A stretch of DNA of 9,463 bases from Spirochaetaceae bacterium (GTDB lineage Bacteria; Spirochaetota; Spirochaetia; Treponematales; Breznakiellaceae): assembly GCA_031257135.1 (NCBI GenBank), contig JAIRPH010000090.1:1-9463 (forward strand), written 5' to 3'. The translations under genes and the position numbers were made by a program. Of the stretch, positions 1 through 5,827 are shown piece after piece (position 1 is the stretch's first letter; every line of letters starts with the position of its first letter). The notes beneath the pieces were generated by a model. It searched no databases. It saw nothing but the letters and a program-made list of their open reading frames with translations, and had not been told where the DNA came from.

Positions 1-294
1 GATCTTTGGCTTCACGCGAGGGATTATCCGGGGTCTTATGTGTTTATCAAACAGCGTTCCGGCAAGACGGTTCCGCTGGATATTCTGCTGGACGCGGGGA
101 ATCTGGCGGTTTTCTACTCAAAAGGGCGCAATAACGGCGAAGGCGATCTGTTTTACACGCCGGTTAAATTTCTCCGCCGCGCGAAGGACGGACCTAAAGG
201 GCTGGTCATCCCGACGCAGGAAAAAAATCTGCACATCAAAGTTGACGAAAAACGCCTCAAAGAACTCGAATCATGCCGGATTGAAAAAAATTGA
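1..294 (+). CDS. NFACT / RqcH-type protein, C-terminal part (5' end outside window)
   Basis: The open frame enters from the left edge in frame 1 and stops at TGA 292-294, giving 97 residues. It opens with DLWLHARDYPGSYVFI, the signature of the NFACT-R (DUF814) RNA-binding domain, then VPLDILLDAGNLAVFYSK and VKFLRRAKDGPKGLVI, which match the rest of that domain (the usual wording is close to 'vkyvrkpkgakpGlV'). In bacteria this domain ends RqcH/FpbA-like proteins. RqcH binds stalled 50S subunits carrying peptidyl-tRNA and directs addition of C-terminal alanine tails, which mark the chain for degradation; it acts in the cytoplasm. The domain assignment is strong. RqcH itself is inferred, because the NFACT-N domain and coiled coils lie outside the window and some spirochaete members could be shorter NFACT-R-only proteins. 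It converges on leuA with a shared hairpin between them. The ATG at 38 in frame 2 is a shadow. Confidence 0.88.
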   Translation, partial: DLWLHARDYPGSYVFIKQRSGKTVPLDILLDAGNLAVFYSKGRNNGEGDLFYTPVKFLRRAKDGPKGLVIPTQEKNLHIKVDEKRLKELESCRIEKN

Positions 295-325
295 AAAATA
301 GCCGCACATTGACGGGCGGCTTTAT
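294..325. terminator. Likely bidirectional terminator between the NFACT gene and leuA
   Basis: A GCCGC (301-305) / GCGGC (316-320) stem with a 10-nt loop is flanked by AAAAATA on the left and TTTAT on the right. Read on the minus strand, the stem follows the leuA stop codon (322-324) and is followed by TATTTTTC, a reasonable intrinsic terminator. Read on the plus strand, the T-stretch is shorter. The short stem keeps confidence moderate. Confidence 0.6.
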
Positions 326-1842
326 CCTAATGTTTCAAGGGCGTTTATCGCGGCGATATAGGCTTTTATCGACGATTCGATTACGTCCGTAGAGACTCCC
401 CGCCCATTCCGGCGGCGTCCTTCCCATGAAATCCGTACCATTGTCTCTCCTTGTGCGTCTTCGCCGCCGGTGATTGCCCGCAGTTCGTAGTGTTCCAGCG
501 AAGGCTCCTTCTTGATGATGCGGTTAATCGCCTTAAATGCCGCGTCAATCGGTCCATGACCTACCGCGGCTTGTTCCAGCGTTTCGCCGTCCTTGTGTCT
601 AAGCCGAATCGCGCTCATCGAAGTAAAGGATGACCCCGAATTCACGACCCATCCGTCGAGCCGGTAGGTTTCAGGCGCCGCGGCAGAGACGCCTAACACC
701 AACGCCTCGATGTCCGGGTCGCTGACGACTTTTTTCTTATCCGCAAGCGTCTTGAACTGGGTGAAAACCGCTTCCCGCGCGCCGTTTTCAAGATTCAATC
801 CCAACTCTTTAAGCCGCTCTTCAAAGGCGTGCCGTCCAGAGTGTTTCCCTAAAACCATCCGGTTTTTAGGAATCCCGATAGACTCAGGCGTCATAATCTC
901 ATAGGTCGCGCGGTTCGCCATAATTCCATGCTGATGAATTCCGGCTTCATGGGCAAAAGCGTTTTCTCCTACTACCGCCTTATTCGGCTGAACCTTAACG
1001 CCGGTAACTTGACTCACCAGACGGCTTGCGGCGTAGATTTGAGCGGTATCAATGCGAGTATCCGTTTTGAGAAAATCACGCCTGACCCGCAGTCCCATGA
1101 CGATTTCCTCCAGCGAGGCGTTTCCCGCGCGCTCGCCTATGCCGTTAATCGCGCACTCCGCCTGATCCGCTCCCGCGGCGACCGCGGCGAGGGTGTTCGC
1201 TACGGCAAGCCCTAAGTCGTTATGGCAGTGAACCGAAATCTTCGCCCGACCGATATTGTCCGTATGCTCCTTAACATACCGAACCAGTTGAGCGAATTCT
1301 TCCGGCATGGCGTACCCCGTGGTGTCTGGGATATTCACCACCGTCGCGCCGGCGTCGATTACCGACTTGAAAACCCGGCATAAGAAGTCAGGCTCGCTAC
1401 GAGAGGCGTCTTCCGCAGAGAATTCCACATCGGAACAGAACTTTTTGGCGTATTTAACCGCCGAAACCGCCTGTTCAAGCATCTGGTCCGGCGTCATTTT
1501 GAGCTTATACTCCAGATGAATCGGCGACGTAGCGAGAAAAACGTGAATCCGCGGACGAGCCGCCTTCAATAACGCCTCTCGTCCTGCATCGATGTCTCTT
1601 TCCAAACACCGGCATAAGCCGGCTACGGTACAGTTCTTCACGATTCCGGCGATGGCTCTAACCGATTCCAAGTCTCCCGGACTGGAGGCGGGGAATCCGG
1701 CTTCGATGACCGTTACTCCCAAACGCTCAAGCCGCCGGGCGACCTCCAGCTTTTCCTGTAGATTCATACTACATCCGGGAGCCTGCTCGCCATCCCGAAG
1801 AGTAGTGTCGAAAATATCAATGACCCGATGTTGTGCTTCCAT
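322..1842 (-). CDS. leuA: 2-isopropylmalate synthase
   Basis: The enzyme condenses acetyl-CoA with 2-oxoisovalerate to give 2-isopropylmalate, the committed step of leucine synthesis in the cytoplasm. At 506 residues it has the usual length of bacterial LeuA (about 500-520). The DRE-TIM barrel begins with FDTTLRDGEQ (residues 11-20, with Arg16 and Asp17). The metal-binding HCHND lies at 205-209, GIGERAGNA at 234-242, and HEAGIHQHG near 298-306. The C-terminal leucine-binding regulatory domain runs from about 370 to the end and keeps the DVIESSIKAYIAAIN motif. The regulatory domain and overall wording favour LeuA over citramalate or homocitrate synthase. The ATG at 1842 is preceded by AAGG 7 nt upstream. 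leuB, leuC and leuD are not next to it: the downstream neighbour is the convergent NFACT gene, and the upstream one is a transposase, so leuA appears monocistronic here. Confidence 0.96.
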   Translation of the reverse strand: MEAQHRVIDIFDTTLRDGEQAPGCSMNLQEKLEVARRLERLGVTVIEAGFPASSPGDLESVRAIAGIVKNCTVAGLCRCLERDIDAGREALLKAARPRIHVFLATSPIHLEYKLKMTPDQMLEQAVSAVKYAKKFCSDVEFSAEDASRSEPDFLCRVFKSVIDAGATVVNIPDTTGYAMPEEFAQLVRYVKEHTDNIGRAKISVHCHNDLGLAVANTLAAVAAGADQAECAINGIGERAGNASLEEIVMGLRVRRDFLKTDTRIDTAQIYAASRLVSQVTGVKVQPNKAVVGENAFAHEAGIHQHGIMANRATYEIMTPESIGIPKNRMVLGKHSGRHAFEERLKELGLNLENGAREAVFTQFKTLADKKKVVSDPDIEALVLGVSAAAPETYRLDGWVVNSGSSFTSMSAIRLRHKDGETLEQAAVGHGPIDAAFKAINRIIKKEPSLEHYELRAITGGEDAQGETMVRISWEGRRRNGRGVSTDVIESSIKAYIAAINALETLG

Positions 1843-1878
1843 GTTCCTACCTTATACAAGGGTTTTCATCTTTTTGAC

Positions 1879-1907
1879 AGCATACCCAAAGAAATAACCC
1901 CTGTCAA
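1879..1907 (-). promoter_or_regulatory. leuA promoter with an overlapping dyad
   Basis: On the minus strand a perfect -35 TTGACA (1902-1907) is followed by a 17-bp spacer and TATGCT (1879-1884) as -10. This places the start of transcription near 1872 and gives a leader of about 30 nt that carries the AAGG ribosome site. An inverted repeat, TTGACAG at 1874-1880 and CTGTCAA at 1901-1907, straddles both promoter elements and could be an operator. There is no room for a T-box or a leucine leader peptide. Confidence 0.6.
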
Positions 1908-1935
1908 TGCCGAAACATAACAGCGATTCAACGTA

Positions 1936-2478
1936 TCAAGGTTCCTCAGGTAATGTCTGACACCGATGTGGTATTAGGATTGCACTTCCGGCAAACAATG
2001 CCGCGGGGTCCGTGAGGCTGTCGATAAGCCCGAAAATCCGCCTCAGCCGATGAAATAGCCCGCCGAACCGCCAGTGTTCCGGCTTTTTTACCAGCTTTGC
2101 CTTCACAGGGTTCTCGTCGATATACTCCGATACCCGCTCAAAGTCCCGCTCATCCTTGATTATCCGCGAAAAGAACCGTTCTCCCCATAGATGTCCTTTG
2201 ATTTCATGCCTTTTGTTCCACCATTTGGCGAAATTACATTTAATCCACTGCATTATCTTGGACAAAGAGGCGTCGGGTCCGGGCTTGATGAGGAAATGAA
2301 TATGGTTATCCATAATGGTAAAGTTCCATAACGCGAAGGAAAAACGCTTTTTCGCCTTAGCCACGAAGTCTAGGAAGCCTTGTTTGAACTCCGGCTCCCG
2401 CAACGCTGGATCGTCGTGGTCTATTTTCGAGGCAACATGATATGTCGCCCCTTCTATAAATATTCGTAGTGTTCTCAT
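1936..2478 (-). CDS. Y1 (HUH) tyrosine transposase, IS200 / REP-associated (RAYT) type
   Basis: This 180-residue protein belongs to the Y1_Tnp superfamily. These enzymes cut and join single-stranded DNA using an HUH metal site and one tyrosine. The HUH motif is in IMDNHIHFLI (His59, Ile60, His61), and the catalytic tyrosine is most likely Tyr119 in VSEYIDENPVKAKLV. The family motif HLWGERFFSR (96-105) and a W-R-F-G-G segment after KPEH are also present. The frame is intact. The ATG at 2478 follows AAGAGG closely, so the start is well supported. No tnpB accompanies it, which fits the solitary RAYT or IS200-like groups. The last residues (CQTLPEEP) are encoded across a copy of the motif also found in three tandem copies upstream, so the C-terminal tail and stop codon may come from flanking DNA. 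Whether it serves the host or is only mobile cannot be told from the sequence. Confidence 0.93.
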   Translation of the reverse strand: MRTLRIFIEGATYHVASKIDHDDPALREPEFKQGFLDFVAKAKKRFSFALWNFTIMDNHIHFLIKPGPDASLSKIMQWIKCNFAKWWNKRHEIKGHLWGERFFSRIIKDERDFERVSEYIDENPVKAKLVKKPEHWRFGGLFHRLRRIFGLIDSLTDPAALFAGSAILIPHRCQTLPEEP

Positions 2479-2565
2479 ACCTCTTATATGCTGTTATAAA
2501 TAGTTTTGCTTCAATTTCGCCGTTAGTGTCAGACATATAGTGTCAGACATATAGTGTCAGACATA
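1953..2565. mobile_element. Putative transposase unit bounded by GTGTCAGACAT motifs
   Basis: The transposase lies between ATGTCTGACAC (1953-1963, inside its 3' coding end) and three copies of GTGTCAGACAT in the opposite orientation (within 2524-2565). The two sides match exactly over 11 bp as inverted repeats. The core TGTC-A-GACA is itself an odd palindrome, so orientation rests on the centre base and the two outer bases. Element borders are inferred. I see no target-site duplication, which is expected for Y1 enzymes. Confidence 0.5.
2524..2565 (+). repeat. Three perfect 14-bp tandem repeats (TAGTGTCAGACATA)
   Basis: Copies lie at 2524-2537, 2538-2551 and 2552-2565 with no differences and no spacers. 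Each holds the near-palindrome TGTCAGACA and, at the junctions, TATAGT. The array sits between the start of the transposase (minus) and the start of ffh (plus), ending 43 bp before the ffh ATG. It may be an amplified transposase recognition site, a protein-binding array, or both. Confidence 0.97.
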
Positions 2566-2573
2566 TTTTAGTA

Positions 2574-2602
2574 TTGTGAAGAACTGCGGCATAAGGTACA
2601 AT
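2574..2602 (+). promoter_or_regulatory. Candidate ffh promoter very close to the start codon
   Basis: TTGTGA (2574-2579), a 17-bp spacer and TACAAT (2597-2602) match a sigma-70 promoter in 4 and 5 of 6 positions. Only 6 nt separate the -10 from the ATG at 2609, so a transcript starting here would be nearly leaderless. If instead the weak AAGG at 2593-2596 is the ribosome site, the promoter must lie inside or before the 14-bp repeat array. Confidence 0.4.
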
Positions 2603-2608
2603 CAGGCT

Positions 2609-3958
2609 ATGTTTGAGAAATTAACCCAGAAAATATCAGACGCTTTCCGAGTCATATCCGGGAAGGCGACGATTACGGAAAAAAACATTGATGACGCGGT
2701 AGAAGCCATCAAAATGGCGCTTCTCGAGGCGGACGTAAACCTCAGAGTGGTCCGCCGGTTTATCAACGCCACCGTAGAAGAGGCAAAAGGCGGAAAGGTT
2801 CTCCGATCCGTAGACCCCGGACAGCAGTTCATTAAAATAGTCCATGACAAACTCGTCTCGTTCCTTGGGGATACTAAGCAGGACCTCCGTCTAAAAGGAC
2901 CTGATACATTATCGGTAATCCTCATGCTGGGGCTTCAAGGTTCGGGAAAAACTACAAGCTCGGCGAAACTTGCTTTCAGGCTTAAAAAAGAGGGGCGTAA
3001 ACCGCTCCTTGTGGCCTGCGATCTCGTGCGTCCTGCGGCTATGGAACAGCTTGCGGTCTTGGGCAAACAAATCGGCGTTCCAGTTTACAAAGAAGAAGGC
3101 GCAACCGACAGTTCCGCCGTCTACAAGGCGGCGGTAATCTGGGCAAAGAAAAATATGATTGACACCATGATCATAGACACCACCGGGCGGTTGCAAATTG
3201 ATGAGCCTATGATGGCGGAGCTTTCCCGGCTTAAAACCGTCTCTTCGCCGGACGAGTTACTGCTCGTTGCGGATGCCATGACCGGTCAATCCGCGGTGGA
3301 TATTGCCAAGACCTTTGACGAGAGAATCGGGCTTACCGGCGTAGCGCTGACGAAGTTTGATTCTGACACGCGAGGCGGCGCGGCGCTGTCTCTCAAGACC
3401 ATTACGGGAAAGCCCCTCAAGTTCATCGGCGTTGGGGAGAAGCCTGAAGATTTTGAGCCGTTTCATCCCGACCGGATTGCCAGCCGTATTCTCGGCATGG
3501 GCGACGTAGTGAGTCTTGTGGAGAAAGCTCAAGCGGTAATCGATCAGAAAGAAGCTGAAGCTATAGCTAAGAAAATCGAAAAAGAGACCTTTACGCTGGA
3601 AGATTGGCTCACTCAGCTCCGCTCTATAAAAAAGATGGGTTCCATTCAGTCCATGCTGGATATGATTCCGGGTATGTCCGGGCAGTTCAGCGAAGAGGAT
3701 ATCGAAAAAGAAGACCTCAAGATGCAGGAAGCGATTTTGAATTCCATGACTCGGCAGGAACGGGCGAATCATCTTATTATCGGTCCTTCCCGTCGTTCTC
3801 GGATAGCCCGCGGTTCCGGTACGTCGGTAGCGGAAGTCGCCCGGCTTATCAAGAAATTCGAGAAAATGCGGACTATGATGAAGAAGATGACTAAGATGAA
3901 CAAAAATCCCGCCGCGGCTCAGTCGATGATGTCTAAAATGCAGAAGCGGTTTAAATAG
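2609..3958 (+). CDS. ffh: Signal recognition particle protein (SRP54 GTPase)
   Basis: Ffh binds signal sequences of nascent membrane and secreted proteins together with 4.5S RNA, and delivers ribosomes to FtsY at the membrane. At 449 residues it has normal length. The N domain covers about 1-90. The G domain has the P-loop GLQGSGKTT (108-116), DTTGR (190-194, where DTAGR is nearly universal) and TKFD (248-251) followed by TRGGAALS. The M domain, from about 327, contains SMTRQER and the RNA-binding stretch GPSRRSRIARGSG (392-404), and ends in a methionine- and lysine-rich tail. I chose the ATG at 2609 because the family starts with M-F-x-x-L; the in-frame GTG at 2576 would add 11 residues unlike the family and would overlap the candidate promoter. 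It ends at a strong hairpin facing the DJ-1 operon. Confidence 0.97.
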   Translation: MFEKLTQKISDAFRVISGKATITEKNIDDAVEAIKMALLEADVNLRVVRRFINATVEEAKGGKVLRSVDPGQQFIKIVHDKLVSFLGDTKQDLRLKGPDTLSVILMLGLQGSGKTTSSAKLAFRLKKEGRKPLLVACDLVRPAAMEQLAVLGKQIGVPVYKEEGATDSSAVYKAAVIWAKKNMIDTMIIDTTGRLQIDEPMMAELSRLKTVSSPDELLLVADAMTGQSAVDIAKTFDERIGLTGVALTKFDSDTRGGAALSLKTITGKPLKFIGVGEKPEDFEPFHPDRIASRILGMGDVVSLVEKAQAVIDQKEAEAIAKKIEKETFTLEDWLTQLRSIKKMGSIQSMLDMIPGMSGQFSEEDIEKEDLKMQEAILNSMTRQERANHLIIGPSRRSRIARGSGTSVAEVARLIKKFEKMRTMMKKMTKMNKNPAAAQSMMSKMQKRFK

Positions 3959-3995
3959 CTGTTTCTCAGGTTTTGAGGCTGGAAAAAGTATAAGT

Positions 3996-4020
3996 AAGCC
4001 GCGGCGGAAACCGCGGCTTT
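3996..4020. terminator. Strong bidirectional hairpin terminator between ffh and the DJ-1 operon
   Basis: AAGCCGCGG (3996-4004) pairs with CCGCGGCTT (4011-4019) around a 6-nt loop: nine perfect pairs, seven of them G-C. The hairpin starts about 40 bp after the ffh stop codon. On the plus strand it ends in TTT; on the minus strand it is followed by a T-rich run ending in TTTTT. It lies between two convergent stop codons, as expected for a shared terminator. Confidence 0.8.
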
Positions 4021-4024
4021 GACG

Positions 4025-4600
4025 TTAGGCTTTAAGCAGTACTTGTTTCGCTATTTTTTGCGCCGTCGCTTCATCGAGCAGGTTGCTGATGATCGCAATC
4101 GACCATTCCGCGGCGGTTCCGGCTCCGCGGCTGGTGATGATATGCCTGTCGATAACCACCCGGTCTTCCGACCAGATTGCGCCGGAAACCTTTTCTTCCA
4201 AGCCGGGGAAACAGGTAAAACGACGCCCATTAAGGATGCCTAAGGGGGCGAGTACCACCGCCGGAGAAGCGCAGATGGCGCATACCGCTTTTCCCGCGTC
4301 GGACATTTCTTTAAGCAGAGCGTTTACTTCTGTGCTTGCCGCTAGATTAGGCGCGCCCGGTATGCCTCCGGGAAGCAGAACGCCGTCCCAAGAAGCCGCG
4401 TTAAGCCGTCCCTGCTGAGAAAGCGCGGAAACAGACGAATCCGCTGTAACCGGTATGCCGTGAGAACCCTTCACCGAGGCATTTCCGGCGATTGCAGTAG
4501 CGCATACCTCGATTCCAGCCCGGCGCAGATAGTCGATAGGCGTAACCGCCTCTACTTCTTCAAAGCCTTCGGCTAAGAAAACCAATACTTTCTTTGACAT
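4025..4600 (-). CDS. DJ-1/PfpI (ThiJ/YajL) family protein
   Basis: This 191-residue protein has the class I glutamine-amidotransferase-like fold of the DJ-1 family, close in length to YajL and DJ-1 (about 190). It starts KKVLVFLAEGFEEVEAV, with Glu17 at the position of DJ-1 Glu18. The nucleophile elbow VCAICASP places the reactive cysteine at Cys110. The family segments LLPGGIPGAPNL, FTCFPGLEE and HIITSRGAGTAAEW are all present. Members are linked to oxidative or carbonyl stress, chaperone or glyoxalase activity; which one applies cannot be decided here. The ATG at 4600 has a good ribosome site (AGGAG, 5 nt spacing). The start overlaps the end of the DUF218 gene by 28 bp, so it is very likely the third gene of the flavodoxin operon. 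Confidence 0.93.
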   Translation of the reverse strand: MSKKVLVFLAEGFEEVEAVTPIDYLRRAGIEVCATAIAGNASVKGSHGIPVTADSSVSALSQQGRLNAASWDGVLLPGGIPGAPNLAASTEVNALLKEMSDAGKAVCAICASPAVVLAPLGILNGRRFTCFPGLEEKVSGAIWSEDRVVIDRHIITSRGAGTAAEWSIAIISNLLDEATAQKIAKQVLLKA

Positions 4601-5271
4601 AAAAACTCCTTATATCGGATGTACCGATTGCCTGCAAAAGCGGCTGTACAGAGAATAACCGCATACAGGTTTATACGCATATAATACTTTTCAATCTCAT
4701 ACAGGATATAGTAAAACACCTCTCGGACTAAGAAAGGCAGTATCGTTTTCGGACTCTTATACAGCGTCGTCGGCGTCGGAGAAGTATACGCGGTTATATG
4801 ATTATCTTCCGCTATCGCCATCGCCCGTTTCAGGTGCAGAGGATCGCTGACCAGAAGTACTGTTTTAAAGCCATGTTCTTTTATGATATACGCGGCGTAC
4901 AAAATGTTTTCATAAGTCGTTCTGGAATACTCTTCTATATAAATATCTTCCGGCGGGATTAGATTTGCTGTCGCGTAGTTCCGGGCGACTTCAGATTCTG
5001 AAAACGGCGCGTTAAGGCTTTTGCCGCCGGTAAAGATGAGTTTTCTGACATATCCCTGCTTATACAGCCAAATGCCGTGGTTTATCCGTTCCCGGAACAC
5101 CGGGGAAGGTCTATTGTTCCAAGCGGCGGCTCCTAAGATAACCGCCGCGTCCGCCGTATGCGCGTCATTCCTCGTACCGATAGCGTAAATAGTTACCGTA
5201 ACATATACAATATGATACAGTATTAATACTGCAACGCATATACCTATATATTGAACTGATTTATCGCGCAT
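4573..5271 (-). CDS. DUF218 / YdcF-SanA-like membrane protein
   Basis: The 232-residue protein begins with one hydrophobic segment (about 7-31), which probably anchors it in the inner membrane with the domain outside. A DUF218 domain follows: AAVILGAAAWNNRPSPVFRE (42-61), IFTGG (79-83), SESE (91-94), EEYSRTTYENI (113-123) and VSDPLHLKRA (141-150). This family includes YdcF, SanA (affecting envelope barrier and vancomycin sensitivity at high temperature) and ElyC (envelope polysaccharide control); the biochemical role is poorly defined. A second hydrophobic patch near 202-214 may be a C-terminal membrane contact. It starts 17 bp after the flavodoxin-like gene stop without a clear Shine-Dalgarno sequence, so translational coupling is likely. 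The last 28 bp overlap the DJ-1 gene in another frame. Confidence 0.88.
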   Translation of the reverse strand: MRDKSVQYIGICVAVLILYHIVYVTVTIYAIGTRNDAHTADAAVILGAAAWNNRPSPVFRERINHGIWLYKQGYVRKLIFTGGKSLNAPFSESEVARNYATANLIPPEDIYIEEYSRTTYENILYAAYIIKEHGFKTVLLVSDPLHLKRAMAIAEDNHITAYTSPTPTTLYKSPKTILPFLVREVFYYILYEIEKYYMRINLYAVILCTAAFAGNRYIRYKEFLCQRKYWFS

Positions 5272-5288
5272 AGTTTTTTCGGGGCGGT

Positions 5289-5738
5289 TTAGAGGAACTG
5301 TTCTAAATTATAAACGCCCTTAGCAACGTGAGAAGAACGATAATATTCGGCCGCGGACGGCTCTTTTCCTAATACGGCGGCCGCGTCTTTTATAGTTTCC
5401 GGCAGACCGGATTTTCCGCAGGTAGCGAGGAGAATATATGATTTGACGGCTTCTTTATGCTCTGACATATAACTCCTAATCGGCGTCGCCAGAGATTGCG
5501 CCCATATCGGAGTAATAAAGATAACCGTATCATAATCTCCCGGATTGTGAACCGCGCCTTTAACCGCCGCGGTTGATTTACGGAACGCTTCTAAGAGGGC
5601 CGTTCCGAATGAGACCCGATCTTTTTCGGCATACTCTAATTTGTCCATAGGGCATCCTAGTTTGTTTTGCAACGCTTTTGCAAGGGTTTCAGATACGCCG
5701 CTTCTTGAATAATAGACTATCAGCTTCTCGTTTGCCAT
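5289..5738 (-). CDS. Flavodoxin-like protein
   Basis: The 149-residue protein has the flavodoxin fold signature. The FMN phosphate loop is YYSRSGVSETLAKAL (9-23), and the second flavin-contact region is VIFITPIWAQSLATPIRSYM (72-91). The pattern is that of the flavodoxin_4/NAD(P)H-oxidoreductase-like small flavoproteins found beside redox genes in anaerobes rather than classic electron-carrier flavodoxins. It is probably a cytoplasmic FMN protein, but the electron partner is unknown. It is the first gene of the operon with the DUF218 and DJ-1 genes. The ATG at 5738 lacks a Shine-Dalgarno sequence, and a candidate -10 lies 9 nt upstream. It is divergent from the U32 gene. Confidence 0.9.
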   Translation of the reverse strand: MANEKLIVYYSRSGVSETLAKALQNKLGCPMDKLEYAEKDRVSFGTALLEAFRKSTAAVKGAVHNPGDYDTVIFITPIWAQSLATPIRSYMSEHKEAVKSYILLATCGKSGLPETIKDAAAVLGKEPSAAEYYRSSHVAKGVYNLEQFL

Positions 5739-5747
5739 AATATGAAT

Positions 5748-5776
5748 ATCGTAGCATATTCTATCAATTTGTTCAA
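5748..5776 (-). promoter_or_regulatory. Candidate promoter of the flavodoxin/DUF218/DJ-1 operon
   Basis: On the minus strand TTGAAC (5771-5776), a 17-bp spacer and TACGAT (5748-5753) lie in an AT-rich divergent gap. Nine nt separate the -10 from the ATG at 5738, so the leader would be only a few bases. Each hexamer matches consensus in 4 of 6 positions. Another -10 (TAGAAT) just upstream lacks a -35. Confidence 0.35.
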
Positions 5777-5791
5777 TATGATTTTTAGCTA

Positions 5792-5820
5792 TTGCCGAGA
5801 ATCCCTATATTTCTTACTAT
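5792..5820 (+). promoter_or_regulatory. Candidate promoter of the U32 gene
   Basis: TTGCCG (5792-5797), a 17-bp spacer and TACTAT (5815-5820) stand 7 nt before the ATG at 5828, with no Shine-Dalgarno sequence in between. The geometry copies that of the ffh and flavodoxin candidates and would give a leaderless mRNA. Confidence 0.35.
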
Positions 5821-5827
5821 AACTAGT

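Noticed and set aside
1853..1858. TATAAG just before leuA as a -10
   Set aside because: Transcription would start at the ATG and lose the ribosome site; the TTGACA-17-TATGCT pair upstream is far better.
2524..2565. CRISPR-like array
   Set aside because: The 14-bp units are directly adjacent with no spacers, and there are no cas genes.
2576..2608. GTG start for ffh giving 11 extra residues
   Set aside because: The extra residues do not match the Ffh N-terminus, no ribosome site precedes the GTG, and the stretch overlaps a promoter candidate.
2602..2611. TCAGGCTATG at the ffh start, same 10-mer as the ssb tail repeat
   Set aside because: One copy is in a start region and the others are coding; a 10-bp match is within chance when many words are compared.
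5792..5827. TTG start for the U32 gene
   Set aside because: Family members begin at the MLELLAPAGS-type motif; the TTG lies in the candidate -35.
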